Source of the DNA: CAUPWF01 sp964369775 | GTDB taxonomy: Bacteria; Bacillota; Clostridia; Lachnospirales; Lachnospiraceae | Direction of reading: 5' to 3' | NCBI GenBank assembly: GCA_964369775.1 | Contig: CAYJHQ010000001.1 | Coordinates: 62,001-126,000 of the forward strand | DNA: 64,000 nucleotides | Shown here: in pieces, positions 50,434 to 59,862 of the stretch | Layout of the letters: the number at the start of each line of letters is the position of its first letter | Position numbering within the stretch: position 1 is the first letter of the stretch | Position numbers and translations under genes: made by a program | Notes under the pieces: model-generated | What the model saw: the letters and a program-made list of their open reading frames with translations, nothing else | What the model was told of the DNA's origin: nothing | Databases searched by the model: none

Positions 50434-53400
50434 ATGAATACAGATAATTTGTACCGTCTAGGTATAGACATCGGGTCTACTACTGTTAAAATTGCAATCA
50501 TTGATAACAATAATGAAATGGTCTTTTCTGACTACGAAAGGCATTTTGCTAATATTCAAGAAACCCTAGCAGACTTGCTAGGTAGAGCTATCTTTAAACT
50601 AGGACCAATTAAAGCATGTGCTAAAATCACTGGTTCCGGAGGATTAGCTCTAGCACAGCAACTAAATATTGACTTTATCCAAGAAGTTATCGCTGTTTCT
50701 TCAGCTTTACAAGATTATGCACCTGAAACCGATGTGGCCATTGAACTAGGGGGTGAAGATGCTAAAATCATCTACTTTGAAGGTGGAAATGTTGAACAGA
50801 GAATGAACGGAATCTGTGCAGGTGGGACGGGATCATTTATTGATCAAATGGCATCTCTTTTACAAACTGATGCTGTTGGACTCAATGAATATGCTAAAAA
50901 ATATAATTCATTGTACCCTATCGCAGCAAGATGTGGAGTTTTTGCAAAATCAGACATCCAACCACTTATTAATGAAGGTGCCCAAAAAGAAGACTTGGCA
51001 GCTTCTATTTTTCAAGCTGTAGTCACTCAGACTATCAGCGGTCTTGCTTGTGGTAAGCCAATACGAGGTAATATTGCCTTTCTAGGTGGTCCACTCCACT
51101 TCCTTTCAGAATTAAAGGTGGCTTTTATTAGAACCCTAAAATTAGATGATGAGCATATCATTGCTCCTAAGCACTCTCATCTATTTGCTGCAATCGGATC
51201 TGCTATAAATTCAGATTTAAGCACATCTACCACTTTACAAGCTTTACAATCTCTCCTCCTAAATAAAATAGATATGGACTTTGAGGTAGAGCGCCTAGAA
51301 CCACTATTTAAAAGTGAAGAAGAATATACTGCATTTGTAGATAGACATAAAACACAACAAGTTCCTATCTCTGATTTAGCATCCTATTCTGGAAAATGTT
51401 TTCTCGGTATTGATGCTGGATCTACTACTACTAAAGTTGCCTTAGTTTCAGAGGAAGGTCAACTACTTTATTCTTTCTACAAAGGGAATGAAGGAAATCC
51501 ATTAGGTACTTGTATCTCCGCCATCAAAGAAATTTACGAATTATTACCGGAGACTGCCACACTCTCCTACTCTTGTTCTACAGGTTATGGAGAGGCATTA
51601 ATAAAGGCTGCATTGCAATTGGATGAAGGCGAAGTTGAAACAATTGCTCACTACTACGCTGCTTCTTACTTTGACCCAAGTGTGGATTGCATCCTAGACA
51701 TCGGCGGTCAGGACATGAAATGTATTAAAATCAAAAACAACACTGTTGACAGCGTTCAACTAAATGAAGCTTGTTCTTCAGGTTGTGGCTCCTTTATCGA
51801 AACTTTTGCAAAATCATTAAATTATAGCGTGGAAGACTTTGCCCAAGAAGCACTATTTGCAAAATTTCCAATTGACCTAGGAACTAGATGTACCGTATTT
51901 ATGAACTCAAAGGTTAAGCAAGCACAGAAAGAAGGGGCTACCGTTGCTGATATCTCAGCAGGATTAGCCTACTCTGTTATAAAAAACGCCTTATATAAAG
52001 TAATCAAAGTTTCAAGCGCTGCTGAACTTGGTTCGCACATCGTTGTGCAAGGGGGAACCTTTTATAATACAGCAGTTTTACGCAGTCTAGAGATGCTTTC
52101 TGGAGCTGAAGTCGTACGACCTGATATTTCCGGTATTATGGGGGCATTTGGTGCAGCATTAATCGCAAGAGAACGTTTTTGCGGTCAAGCTACTACTGCC
52201 TTAACTTCAATTACGTTAAATGAATTAAGTTATGAAACTTCTATGGCAAAATGTAAGAAATGTACAAATAATTGTCGTTTGACCATAAATAAGTTTTCTG
52301 GAAACAGAACCTTTATCACTGGAAACCGCTGCGAAAAAGGTATCGGTCTTGAGAAAATTACGGATAGGCCACCTAACTTATTTGATTATAAGCTAAAAAG
52401 ATTCTTTGGATACACCCCACTTAGCGCAGAAGTTGCACACCGCGGTATTGTAGGTATCCCTCGTGTCTTAAATGTATACGAGAACTACCCATTTTGGCAC
52501 ACATTTTTCACTACACTCGGCTTCCAAGTTCTCCTCTCACCTACTTCAACCAAGAAGATTTATGAAATGGGAATTGACAGTATCCCTAGTGAGTCTGAGT
52601 GTTATCCAGCAAAACTAGTACATGGACATATTGAATGGCTTATAGCAAAAGATGCTCCAGTCATCTTCTATCCTTGTATTCCATATGAAAAAAAGGAATA
52701 TGAAGAGTCGACGAATAACTACAACTGTCCAATTGTAACATCTTATGCTGAAAACATTAAAAATAACGTAGATTCGATTACAAATGGCACTGTTGATTTT
52801 AGAAGTCCTTTCATTTCATTTCATACAAAAGAAGCTATCACATTTGCCTTAGAAAAAGAATTCGTTTCATTTAAGTCTATTACAAAGTCAGAAATCGACC
52901 AAGCAGTTGATCTGTCTTGGAAAGAACTCGAAGCTTGCAGGGCTGACTTAAGAATCAAAGGGGAAGAAACGCTTGACTACATAGACAAAAACAATTTACA
53001 CGGCATTGTACTAGCTGGTAGACCGTATCATATTGATCCGGAAGTAAATCACGGATTACCAGAATTGGTTAATGCTTATAACATTGCCGTATTTACAGAA
53101 GATTCCATTGCGCACCTAAAACCGATTGATCGCCCACTCAACGTGCTTGATCAGTGGACATACCACGCAAGGCTCTATGGCTCTGCACACCTTGTTCGCG
53201 AGCGCGCAAATTTAGATCTAATTCAGTTAAATTCATTTGGATGTGGCCTAGACGCAGTAACCACTGACGCAGTATCTGATATTTTAGTTGCTTCAAACAA
53301 AATTTATACTTCATTAAAAATAGACGAGGTAAGCAATTTAGGCGCTGCAAGAATTAGAATTCGTTCATTATTAGCCGCCATTCGTGCTCGTAAAGAGAAA

Positions 53401-54672
53401 AATATAGAGCCTGAAGTTGAATCCGCTGCTTTTAATCATATTCCTTTTACAGAAGAGATGCGTAAAGATTACACCATACTTTGCCCACAGATGTCACCGA
53501 TTCATTTTAATTTAGTAGAAACTTTATTTAATGCTAATGGCTACAATATCGAGATTTTAAAAAATGATAATAAGGATGCAGTAAATATAGGGTTGAAATA
53601 TGTAAACAATGACGCATGTTATCCTTCACTTATCGTAGTTGGGCAATTGATGGAGGCTGTAACTTCAGGTCGCTATGATACGGATAAATTGGCACTAATC
53701 ATCACGCAAACAGGAGGGGGATGCAGAGCATCTAACTATATTAGCTTTATTCGCCGCGCTTTAATAAGAGCCGGGTATCCTCATATACCGGTGATTTCTA
53801 TGAACTTAAGCGGGTTAGAAAGCAATCCTGGATTTAATATTACTTTGCCGATTCTTCAAAACGCAGTATACTGCCTAGCACTTGGAGATTTATTGATGAA
53901 ATGTTTATACCGAGTAAGGCCTTATGAGAAAATTGAAAATTCAGCAAATCAAATGCATTTAAAATGGGAAAAAGAATGCCAGACACTTATTTCTAATAAA
54001 ATTGTATCGCGCTCTAGTTTTAAACGTTTATGTTCTTCTATTGTAAAAGATTTTGATACGCTTCCTCTTACAGATATAAAGAAACCGCGAGTTGGTGTTG
54101 TCGGAGAGATCCTCGTTAAGTTCTTACCAATGGCAAATAATCATCTGGTTGATCTTTTGGAAGAAGAAGGAGCTGAAGCTGTCGTTCCTGACTTACTAGA
54201 CTTTTTCTTGTACAGTTTTTATAATTCAAATTTCAAAGCAGATACATTAAAGATGAGCAAGTTTACTGCCTTCAAGTGTAATCTTGGAATACGTGCAGTT
54301 GAGTGGATTCGCAAACCTGCTAATGACGCTTTAAAAGCAAGTAATAGATTCTCCCCAACTGTTCCGATACAAAAATTAGCATCAATGGCCAAAGATATTG
54401 TTTCTATCGGAAACCAAACTGGTGAAGGATGGTTTCTCACTGGAGAAATGTTAGAATTGATACATAGCGGTGCTAACAATATCGTATGTGCACAACCATT
54501 TGGATGCCTTCCAAATCACATTGTAGGAAAAGGCGTGTTAAAAGAACTACGAAAGAGATTTCCACTTTCAAACGTTGTTGCTATAGACTACGATCCTGGT
54601 GCAAGTGAAGTAAATCAGTTAAATAGAATAAAGTTAATGCTTTCAACAGCAAAAAAAAATGACAGGATATAA
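50434..54672 (+). CDS. Fused acyl-CoA dehydratase activase / dehydratase-like protein (BadF/HgdC type)
   Basis: 1412 aa. Two ASKHA ATPase domains of the HgdC/BadF type: GIDIGSTTVK with NGICAGGTGSFID (about 10-290), and LGIDAGSTTTK at about 322 with EACSSGCGSFIE; the Cys of each should bind an interdomain [4Fe-4S] cluster. A Cys segment CKKCTNNC at about 606 follows, then a DUF2229 domain from about 670 (GIVGIPRVLNVYENYPFWH), and a 2-hydroxyacyl-CoA dehydratase-like C-terminal part with CPQMSP (about 1015) and QTGGGCRASNY (about 1091). Members occur widely in anaerobes as a single gene; the substrate is not known. No hgdAB partner is nearby. Confidence 0.9.
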   Translation: MNTDNLYRLGIDIGSTTVKIAIIDNNNEMVFSDYERHFANIQETLADLLGRAIFKLGPIKACAKITGSGGLALAQQLNIDFIQEVIAVSSALQDYAPETDVAIELGGEDAKIIYFEGGNVEQRMNGICAGGTGSFIDQMASLLQTDAVGLNEYAKKYNSLYPIAARCGVFAKSDIQPLINEGAQKEDLAASIFQAVVTQTISGLACGKPIRGNIAFLGGPLHFLSELKVAFIRTLKLDDEHIIAPKHSHLFAAIGSAINSDLSTSTTLQALQSLLLNKIDMDFEVERLEPLFKSEEEYTAFVDRHKTQQVPISDLASYSGKCFLGIDAGSTTTKVALVSEEGQLLYSFYKGNEGNPLGTCISAIKEIYELLPETATLSYSCSTGYGEALIKAALQLDEGEVETIAHYYAASYFDPSVDCILDIGGQDMKCIKIKNNTVDSVQLNEACSSGCGSFIETFAKSLNYSVEDFAQEALFAKFPIDLGTRCTVFMNSKVKQAQKEGATVADISAGLAYSVIKNALYKVIKVSSAAELGSHIVVQGGTFYNTAVLRSLEMLSGAEVVRPDISGIMGAFGAALIARERFCGQATTALTSITLNELSYETSMAKCKKCTNNCRLTINKFSGNRTFITGNRCEKGIGLEKITDRPPNLFDYKLKRFFGYTPLSAEVAHRGIVGIPRVLNVYENYPFWHTFFTTLGFQVLLSPTSTKKIYEMGIDSIPSESECYPAKLVHGHIEWLIAKDAPVIFYPCIPYEKKEYEESTNNYNCPIVTSYAENIKNNVDSITNGTVDFRSPFISFHTKEAITFALEKEFVSFKSITKSEIDQAVDLSWKELEACRADLRIKGEETLDYIDKNNLHGIVLAGRPYHIDPEVNHGLPELVNAYNIAVFTEDSIAHLKPIDRPLNVLDQWTYHARLYGSAHLVRERANLDLIQLNSFGCGLDAVTTDAVSDILVASNKIYTSLKIDEVSNLGAARIRIRSLLAAIRARKEKNIEPEVESAAFNHIPFTEEMRKDYTILCPQMSPIHFNLVETLFNANGYNIEILKNDNKDAVNIGLKYVNNDACYPSLIVVGQLMEAVTSGRYDTDKLALIITQTGGGCRASNYISFIRRALIRAGYPHIPVISMNLSGLESNPGFNITLPILQNAVYCLALGDLLMKCLYRVRPYEKIENSANQMHLKWEKECQTLISNKIVSRSSFKRLCSSIVKDFDTLPLTDIKKPRVGVVGEILVKFLPMANNHLVDLLEEEGAEAVVPDLLDFFLYSFYNSNFKADTLKMSKFTAFKCNLGIRAVEWIRKPANDALKASNRFSPTVPIQKLASMAKDIVSIGNQTGEGWFLTGEMLELIHSGANNIVCAQPFGCLPNHIVGKGVLKELRKRFPLSNVVAIDYDPGASEVNQLNRIKLMLSTAKKNDRI

Positions 54673-54680
54673 ATCCTGTC
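54661..54680. terminator. Bidirectional terminator overlapping the activase stop codon
   Basis: Perfect 8-bp stem GACAGGAT / ATCCTGTC, loop ATAA, flanked by A8 on the left and T6 on the right, so both strands have a T-tract. It serves the activase gene (whose TAA stop is in the loop region, 54670-54672) and purA, whose stop is at 54688. Confidence 0.88.
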
Positions 54681-54687
54681 GTTTTTT

Positions 54688-55962
54688 CTATCTATAGATA
54701 ATTTCATCTCTTCCTGGTCCATTTGATATCATTGTAATTGAATATCCAAGCTGCTCTTCAACAAACTCGATGTACTTCTTACAATTTTCAGGTAGATCTT
54801 CATATTTTTTAATTCCTCTAATCTCTGATTTCCAACCTGGTAATACCTTGAGAACTGGTTTTGCCTTTTCTAGTAAGTTTGTTGTTGGGAAATCTGTTGT
54901 AACTTTTCCATCAATCTCATATCCAACACATACAGGAAGCTCATCGAGGTATCCTAATACATCTAGCACTGTAAAAGCTACTTGTGTTGCTCCTTGCATA
55001 CGGCATCCGTACTTTGATGCAACGCAGTCAAACCATCCCATACGACGTGGTCTACCTGTTGTAGCACCATACTCTCCACCGTCTCCACCTCTTCTACGTA
55101 GCTCGTCCGCCTCATCTCCAAAGATTTCACTTACGAATGCACCTGCACCTACAGCACTTGAATATGCTTTACAAACAACGATAACATCTTTAATCTCTGC
55201 AGCTGGTATACCAGCTCCAATAGCACCATAAGAAGCTAATGTGGATGAAGAAGTTACCATTGGATAAATTCCGTGATCTGGATCTTTTAAAGAACCTAAT
55301 TGCCCTTCTAAAAGTACTTCTTTTCCTTCTTTAATCGCTTCGTGAAGGTATAAAGAAACATCACAGATATATGGAGATACCATTTCTTTATATCTCAACA
55401 ACTCGGCAAATAATTCTTCCTCTTCAATTTTAGGCTTTTTGTAAAGATGTTCTAAAAGAACATTCTTTAATTCACATACTCTTTTTACCTTCTCTCGCAA
55501 TGTTACTTCATCAAATAATTCGCTTACTTGAAATCCAATCTTTGCATATTTATCCGAATAAAAAGGAGCTATTCCCGATTTTGTAGAACCAAACGAGTCT
55601 TTACCTAAACGTTCTTCTTCGTACTGATCAAAAAGAATGTGATAAGACATCACCATCTGAGCTCTATCTGACACTAATATCTTAGGCATTGGTACACCTT
55701 GTGATACCACGTCTTGAATCTCATTAAATAGTACTGGTATATTAAGCGCTACTCCATTGCCTATCACACTTGTTGTGTGGTCATAAAACACGCCAGAAGG
55801 CAACGTATGTAATGCAAATTTACCATACTCATTAATAATAGTGTGTCCCGCATTGGCTCCACCTTGGAAACGAACAATGATATCCGCTTTTTCACCAAGC
55901 ATATCTGTAATTTTTCCTTTACCTTCATCTCCCCAGTTTGCACCTACAACTGCTTTTACCAT
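54688..55962 (-). CDS. purA: Adenylosuccinate synthetase
   Basis: GTP-dependent first step from IMP to AMP, 424 aa. GANWGDEGKGKITDML at the N-terminus (catalytic Asp and P-loop), GGANAGHTI, ISTTKKGIGP-like segment here SFGSTKSGIAPFY, EGQLGSLKDPDHGIYPMVTSS, and GRPRRMGWFD. The SFGSTKSGI version is the divergent form seen in Lachnospiraceae and relatives. Monocistronic between the two terminator regions, with its own promoter. Confidence 0.95.
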   Translation of the reverse strand: MVKAVVGANWGDEGKGKITDMLGEKADIIVRFQGGANAGHTIINEYGKFALHTLPSGVFYDHTTSVIGNGVALNIPVLFNEIQDVVSQGVPMPKILVSDRAQMVMSYHILFDQYEEERLGKDSFGSTKSGIAPFYSDKYAKIGFQVSELFDEVTLREKVKRVCELKNVLLEHLYKKPKIEEEELFAELLRYKEMVSPYICDVSLYLHEAIKEGKEVLLEGQLGSLKDPDHGIYPMVTSSSTLASYGAIGAGIPAAEIKDVIVVCKAYSSAVGAGAFVSEIFGDEADELRRRGGDGGEYGATTGRPRRMGWFDCVASKYGCRMQGATQVAFTVLDVLGYLDELPVCVGYEIDGKVTTDFPTTNLLEKAKPVLKVLPGWKSEIRGIKKYEDLPENCKKYIEFVEEQLGYSITMISNGPGRDEIIYR

Positions 55963-56038
55963 ATTTATTCCTCCTGAGCATTTATTACTTCATATTATTT
56001 TTGTTATTTTATCACTTTATCCTTTAAGGACAAAGTGT

Positions 56039-56067
56039 ATTATACTAGACTTGCCCTAAAAGTACAA
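56039..56067 (-). promoter_or_regulatory. Sigma-A promoter of purA
   Basis: TTGTAC (56062-56067), 17 bases, TATAAT (56039-56044) on the minus strand. A dyad in the start of the transcript (CACTTT-x-TCCTT / AAGGA-x-AAAGTG, 56013-56037) may be a stabilising hairpin or an operator. Confidence 0.7.
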
Positions 56068-56070
56068 TAC

Positions 56071-56105
56071 AAAAATAAAAATTCCTCTTTGAACTCTTTA
56101 TTTTT
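56071..56105 (-). terminator. Weak A/T hairpin after cls
   Basis: AAAAATAAA (56071-56079) can pair with TTTATTTTT (56097-56105) around a 17-base loop, just past the cls stop (56106). On the minus strand the right arm is T-rich. Stem contains only A-T pairs. Confidence 0.35.
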
Positions 56106-57665
56106 TTACATAAGTGGAGCCAGTACTCTCAATACATTTCCTACCACTTTAGTAGCCACACTTCTATTTTTCACATCTAGTAATGACATTTTCATTGATT
56201 TCGAGAGTGTATCTTGAAAATCAACTTCAATTTCTCTGACTACCGAGTTCTCATATATAAATACACCGCATTCATAGTGTAAATATAAGCTCCGATAATC
56301 AAGGTTAATCGTACCTACTGTAGCTGTATTATCATCACTCACAAATATTTTTGCATGAACAAATCCAGGTGTATACTCGTAGATTTGAACTCCAGCTTGA
56401 ATCAACTCTTCATAGTAGGTCTTTGCTACTGCAAATGCATACCATTTATCTGGAATATGAGGCATAATTATAATCACTTCCACACCTGACTTTGCAGCTC
56501 CTGTTAAATTTGTAAGCATTTCATTGTCTAAAATCAAATAAGGAGTCATAATATGGACATATCGTTGCGCATTATTAATGATATGGGCATATACTTGTTC
56601 TCCTACATCTTCACTATCCATCGGGATATCTCCATAAGGAAGAACAAAACCTTTCTCCATTGTCTTCACCCCAATATTAGTTGGTATATATTTCAGATAA
56701 TAATCATCTTGTTTCTCATCCATATTCCACAGTTGTAAAAACATCATAGTCAAGCTCTTTACCGCTTCGCCTTTTAACATAACAGCAGTATCTTTCCAAT
56801 GTCCAAATCGCTCTATTTTATTGATGTATTCATCCCCTAAATTTATTCCACCTGTAAAACCTACATTTCCATCTATGACACAGATTTTTCTGTGGTCACG
56901 ATTATTCTGAGATGTGGTTAAAATCGGACGAATCGGATTAAATACTTTGCAATTGATACCTAGTTCTTGCATTTGTTTATAGTAGTCATATGGCAAATAT
57001 GAGATGGTATTCGTCCCATCGTACATCAAGCGAACTTCTACACCTTCAGTCACCTTTTTCTTTAGTACATCTAGAATAGCTTCCCACATATAGCCAAATT
57101 CAATTATAAAATATTCCATGAAAATAAATTTTTCAGCTTTCTTAAGCTCCTCGACTAATCCTGCTAACTTTTCTTCACCCAGTCTGTAATATTTCACTTC
57201 AGTATCGTCATATATAGGGTATCCAGCTTGTTGATAAAGATAATTTGCAACTTTAATATGTGGTGTTCTCTTAGCTTTTAATTTTTTTACAGCCAACTCA
57301 TCTTGTACTAAGATTGGACGAATTTGTAGCCACAACTCGTCCAATCTTTCATGAATCTTTTTTTCTCCTATCTGAAATCTGCAAAACAGATAAAAAAACA
57401 CTCCTATAATTGGAATTGCCAATATGATAATCGTCCATGTCTGCTTAAATGCTGGGTTCCCTCTCCTATTTAGCATCCTCACAATAATAATGGCTGTCAA
57501 TACCCAAGATATGATAATCGCCGTAATAAAATACTCCGCTAAAAGTATCAATCCCTCTGTTATAAGAAATATTTGAAGTGCAATCAAAAAGACTATAACA
57601 GCAGTTCTACTAAACACTAATTGAAATATTTTTTCTAATGCCTTATTTTTACCTTGTGAGTTCAC
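56106..57665 (-). CDS. cls: Cardiolipin synthase
   Basis: Phospholipase D family enzyme joining two phosphatidylglycerols, 519 aa. Two or three N-terminal membrane helices (about 15-85) precede two HKD motifs: HRKICVIDGNVGFTGGINLGDEY and HAKIFVSDDNTATVGTINLDYRS. Last gene of the run that begins with the GlgX-like gene; follows trpS by 16 bases. Confidence 0.95.
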   Translation of the reverse strand: MNSQGKNKALEKIFQLVFSRTAVIVFLIALQIFLITEGLILLAEYFITAIIISWVLTAIIIVRMLNRRGNPAFKQTWTIIILAIPIIGVFFYLFCRFQIGEKKIHERLDELWLQIRPILVQDELAVKKLKAKRTPHIKVANYLYQQAGYPIYDDTEVKYYRLGEEKLAGLVEELKKAEKFIFMEYFIIEFGYMWEAILDVLKKKVTEGVEVRLMYDGTNTISYLPYDYYKQMQELGINCKVFNPIRPILTTSQNNRDHRKICVIDGNVGFTGGINLGDEYINKIERFGHWKDTAVMLKGEAVKSLTMMFLQLWNMDEKQDDYYLKYIPTNIGVKTMEKGFVLPYGDIPMDSEDVGEQVYAHIINNAQRYVHIMTPYLILDNEMLTNLTGAAKSGVEVIIIMPHIPDKWYAFAVAKTYYEELIQAGVQIYEYTPGFVHAKIFVSDDNTATVGTINLDYRSLYLHYECGVFIYENSVVREIEVDFQDTLSKSMKMSLLDVKNRSVATKVVGNVLRVLAPLM

Positions 57666-57681
57666 TCTCTTTCACCTTCCT

Positions 57682-58686
57682 CTATCGTATTCTATCCGGA
57701 AACCCTACTTTACGCTGGACTTTTCTTAAAGTCTTTGTCGAAAAGTAATTAGCTTTTTCCGCGTTTTCTTTAATTATACCGTCAATATAAGCTTTATCTT
57801 TCTCTAATCTAGCAACCTCTTCTTGGATAGGACGCAGTGTATCAGCCACCACTTCTCCAACCGCTAATTTGAAGTCTCCATATCCGCTGCCATCAAATTC
57901 CAAAACAATATCTTCTATAGTTTTTTTGCTACAAGCACTGTAGATATCAATTAAATTCTTAATGCCTGGCTGTTCATCTCTGTATAAAATTCTAGCCTCT
58001 GAATCTGTCACTGCTCGCTTAAACTTTCGAATAATCGTATCTGTGTCATCTGTTAAGTAGATGCTGGCATTTGGATTTTCATCTGATTTCGACATTTTCT
58101 TTGTAGGTTCCTGAAGGCTCATGATTTTAGCACCTATCTTCGGAATATACCCCTCTGGTATTGTAAATACATCTCCATATACCTGATTGAATCTTTGTGC
58201 GATATCTCTAGTTAATTCCAGATGTTGCATCTGATCTGCTCCTACTGGAACAACAGAAGCTTGGTATAATAAAATATCTGCTGCCATAAGAACTGGATAG
58301 GTAAATAACCCCGCATTTATATTTTCAGCATTTTTCGCTGATTTATCTTTATACTGCGTCATGCGGTTCAATTCACCCATATAAGTATAACAATTTAATA
58401 TCCAAGCTAACTCTGCATGTCCTGGTACATGTGATTGGTAATAGATGCAATTTTTTTTAGGATCTAATCCAGATGCAATGTAAAGGGTTAGTAGCGCTCT
58501 TGCTCTTTTTCTCAACACCGCTGGATCTTGTCGAACTGTAATAGAGTGCATATCTACCACTCCATAAAAGCATTCATATTCATCACTTAACGTAACCCAA
58601 TTTTTCAAAGCCCCCAAATAATTTCCAATTGTAAGATTTCCCGTAGCTTGTGCACCACTGTACAATATTTTTTTCTCGTTAGACAT
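57682..58686 (-). CDS. trpS: Tryptophanyl-tRNA synthetase
   Basis: Class I synthetase, 334 aa. The HIGH-like motif TGNLTIGNYLGAL is at residues 15-27 and KMSKS in PTKKMSKSDEN (about 194-204); GADQMQHLELTRDIA is typical of TrpRS. No T-box leader is possible: the start codon follows the stop of the phosphatase gene directly, so expression depends on the operon. Confidence 0.97.
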   Translation of the reverse strand: MSNEKKILYSGAQATGNLTIGNYLGALKNWVTLSDEYECFYGVVDMHSITVRQDPAVLRKRARALLTLYIASGLDPKKNCIYYQSHVPGHAELAWILNCYTYMGELNRMTQYKDKSAKNAENINAGLFTYPVLMAADILLYQASVVPVGADQMQHLELTRDIAQRFNQVYGDVFTIPEGYIPKIGAKIMSLQEPTKKMSKSDENPNASIYLTDDTDTIIRKFKRAVTDSEARILYRDEQPGIKNLIDIYSACSKKTIEDIVLEFDGSGYGDFKLAVGEVVADTLRPIQEEVARLEKDKAYIDGIIKENAEKANYFSTKTLRKVQRKVGFPDRIR

Positions 58687-59307
58687 CTACCTCTTCCTCC
58701 CATATACTTTATCTCTCTCTAACACTATCCACTTATTGTTTTTTATACCGACTATTGTTGCCGCACAATTTTGCGGAACACCATCACTCCAAAGCTCACT
58801 TATAGGCCTTTCTTCAATTACACTTAGCATTGCACGTATTGTTGCACCATGTGAAACGATTGCAATATTGATGTCTGTGTCTTTATAGCAGTCATATAAT
58901 TCATTTAAAAAGGCTGCTGTTCTATCAAACAGTGCTTCTACCGATTCTCCATCCTCTGGCGGCACATACGCACCAGTATTTGTAAAGAAGTAAATAAATT
59001 TTTCGTCTGGCACATTGTATTTTTCTTTCGACACATAGTACCCTTCATATATTCCAAAATCAATCTCTTGTATTTTATCTTCTTCTTGAATCGATTCTTT
59101 TTGTTTATCAAAAATCAACTCAGCAGTCTCTCTTGCGCGAATCAAGGGACTTGTATAGATTATATCAAAACTGATATCTGATAGGCCAATACTTGTTTCT
59201 CTCGCTAATTCTCTTCCATTTTCATTCAAGGGTATATTGGCTCTCCCTTGTAATCTTCTCTCTATATTCCAGTCTGTTTCACTGTGTCTTATTATATATA
59301 ATTTCAT
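58687..59307 (-). CDS. Histidine phosphatase family protein
   Basis: 206 aa, phosphoglycerate mutase/phosphatase branch. Phospho-accepting His8 in YIIRHSETDWN (RHS in place of the usual RHG), LQGRANIPLNENG, YTSPLIRARETAE, EIDFGIYEGY and the second His in VSHGATIRAML. Substrate unknown; the family includes cobalamin, sugar and nucleotide phosphatases. Ends one base before trpS starts. Confidence 0.9.
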   Translation of the reverse strand: MKLYIIRHSETDWNIERRLQGRANIPLNENGRELARETSIGLSDISFDIIYTSPLIRARETAELIFDKQKESIQEEDKIQEIDFGIYEGYYVSKEKYNVPDEKFIYFFTNTGAYVPPEDGESVEALFDRTAAFLNELYDCYKDTDINIAIVSHGATIRAMLSVIEERPISELWSDGVPQNCAATIVGIKNNKWIVLERDKVYGRKR

Positions 59308-59322
59308 CGATTTTCACTCTCT

Positions 59323-59847
59323 TTATAATACTTCTTTTTTTATGTAACAAAGCGTATGTTCTTCACCTTTTTCTGATAGCATTACTAATAGTTCTTCTAA
59401 AAGCATAGTGACCTCTTCATGCATCAGATGATACGCTTTTCCTTTTTCATAGTAAATATACGGACTCTCACTTGTATACTTTTCTTTTTCATAAGTTTTA
59501 CAAGCTGCAATACGATCAATAAACATCTCTACAACATAACGGTTTGGCATTCTCATGCCTGCAATTGCACCTTTTTTCTCCTTCGAATAATCCAACCAGT
59601 ATTCAAAATGATGTTTATTCCTTCCTTTATGATGTAGCCACGCAGTAGAAACACCTTTATCTTCTCTTTCAGCATTATTCGGACTTCGATTCCCTTGATA
59701 GTATCTGCATCCAACTTGAAATTCTGTCAGGCTAAATTTTGATAAATCATGCATTATTCCTTGCCTATAAAGTCCCACTCTAAAACAATAACGCATTACT
59801 ATCATTTTATGCTTCATAACTGTGTTAAAATGTCCCCACCAAGCCAT
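59323..59847 (-). CDS. DUF5662 family protein
   Basis: 174 aa soluble helical protein. Motifs of this family are visible: HDLSKFSLTEF (about 34-44), YYQGNRSPN, WLHHKGRNKHHFEYW and RMPNRYVVEMFIDRIAACK. The His/Asp residues (HDLSK, HHKGRNKHH) suggest a metal-binding, HD-like site. No function is known; it is common in Lachnospiraceae. Fifteen bases after traX. Confidence 0.82.
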   Translation of the reverse strand: MAWWGHFNTVMKHKMIVMRYCFRVGLYRQGIMHDLSKFSLTEFQVGCRYYQGNRSPNNAEREDKGVSTAWLHHKGRNKHHFEYWLDYSKEKKGAIAGMRMPNRYVVEMFIDRIAACKTYEKEKYTSESPYIYYEKGKAYHLMHEEVTMLLEELLVMLSEKGEEHTLCYIKKEVL

Positions 59848-59862
59848 AACTTCTCCTTCTAT

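Noticed and set aside
54770..55231. A 153-codon open frame on the plus strand.
   Set aside because: Antisense to purA, no start signals and no recognisable domain.
57682..58760. A T-box leader for trpS.
   Set aside because: trpS starts directly after the preceding stop codon; there is no leader in which it could lie.
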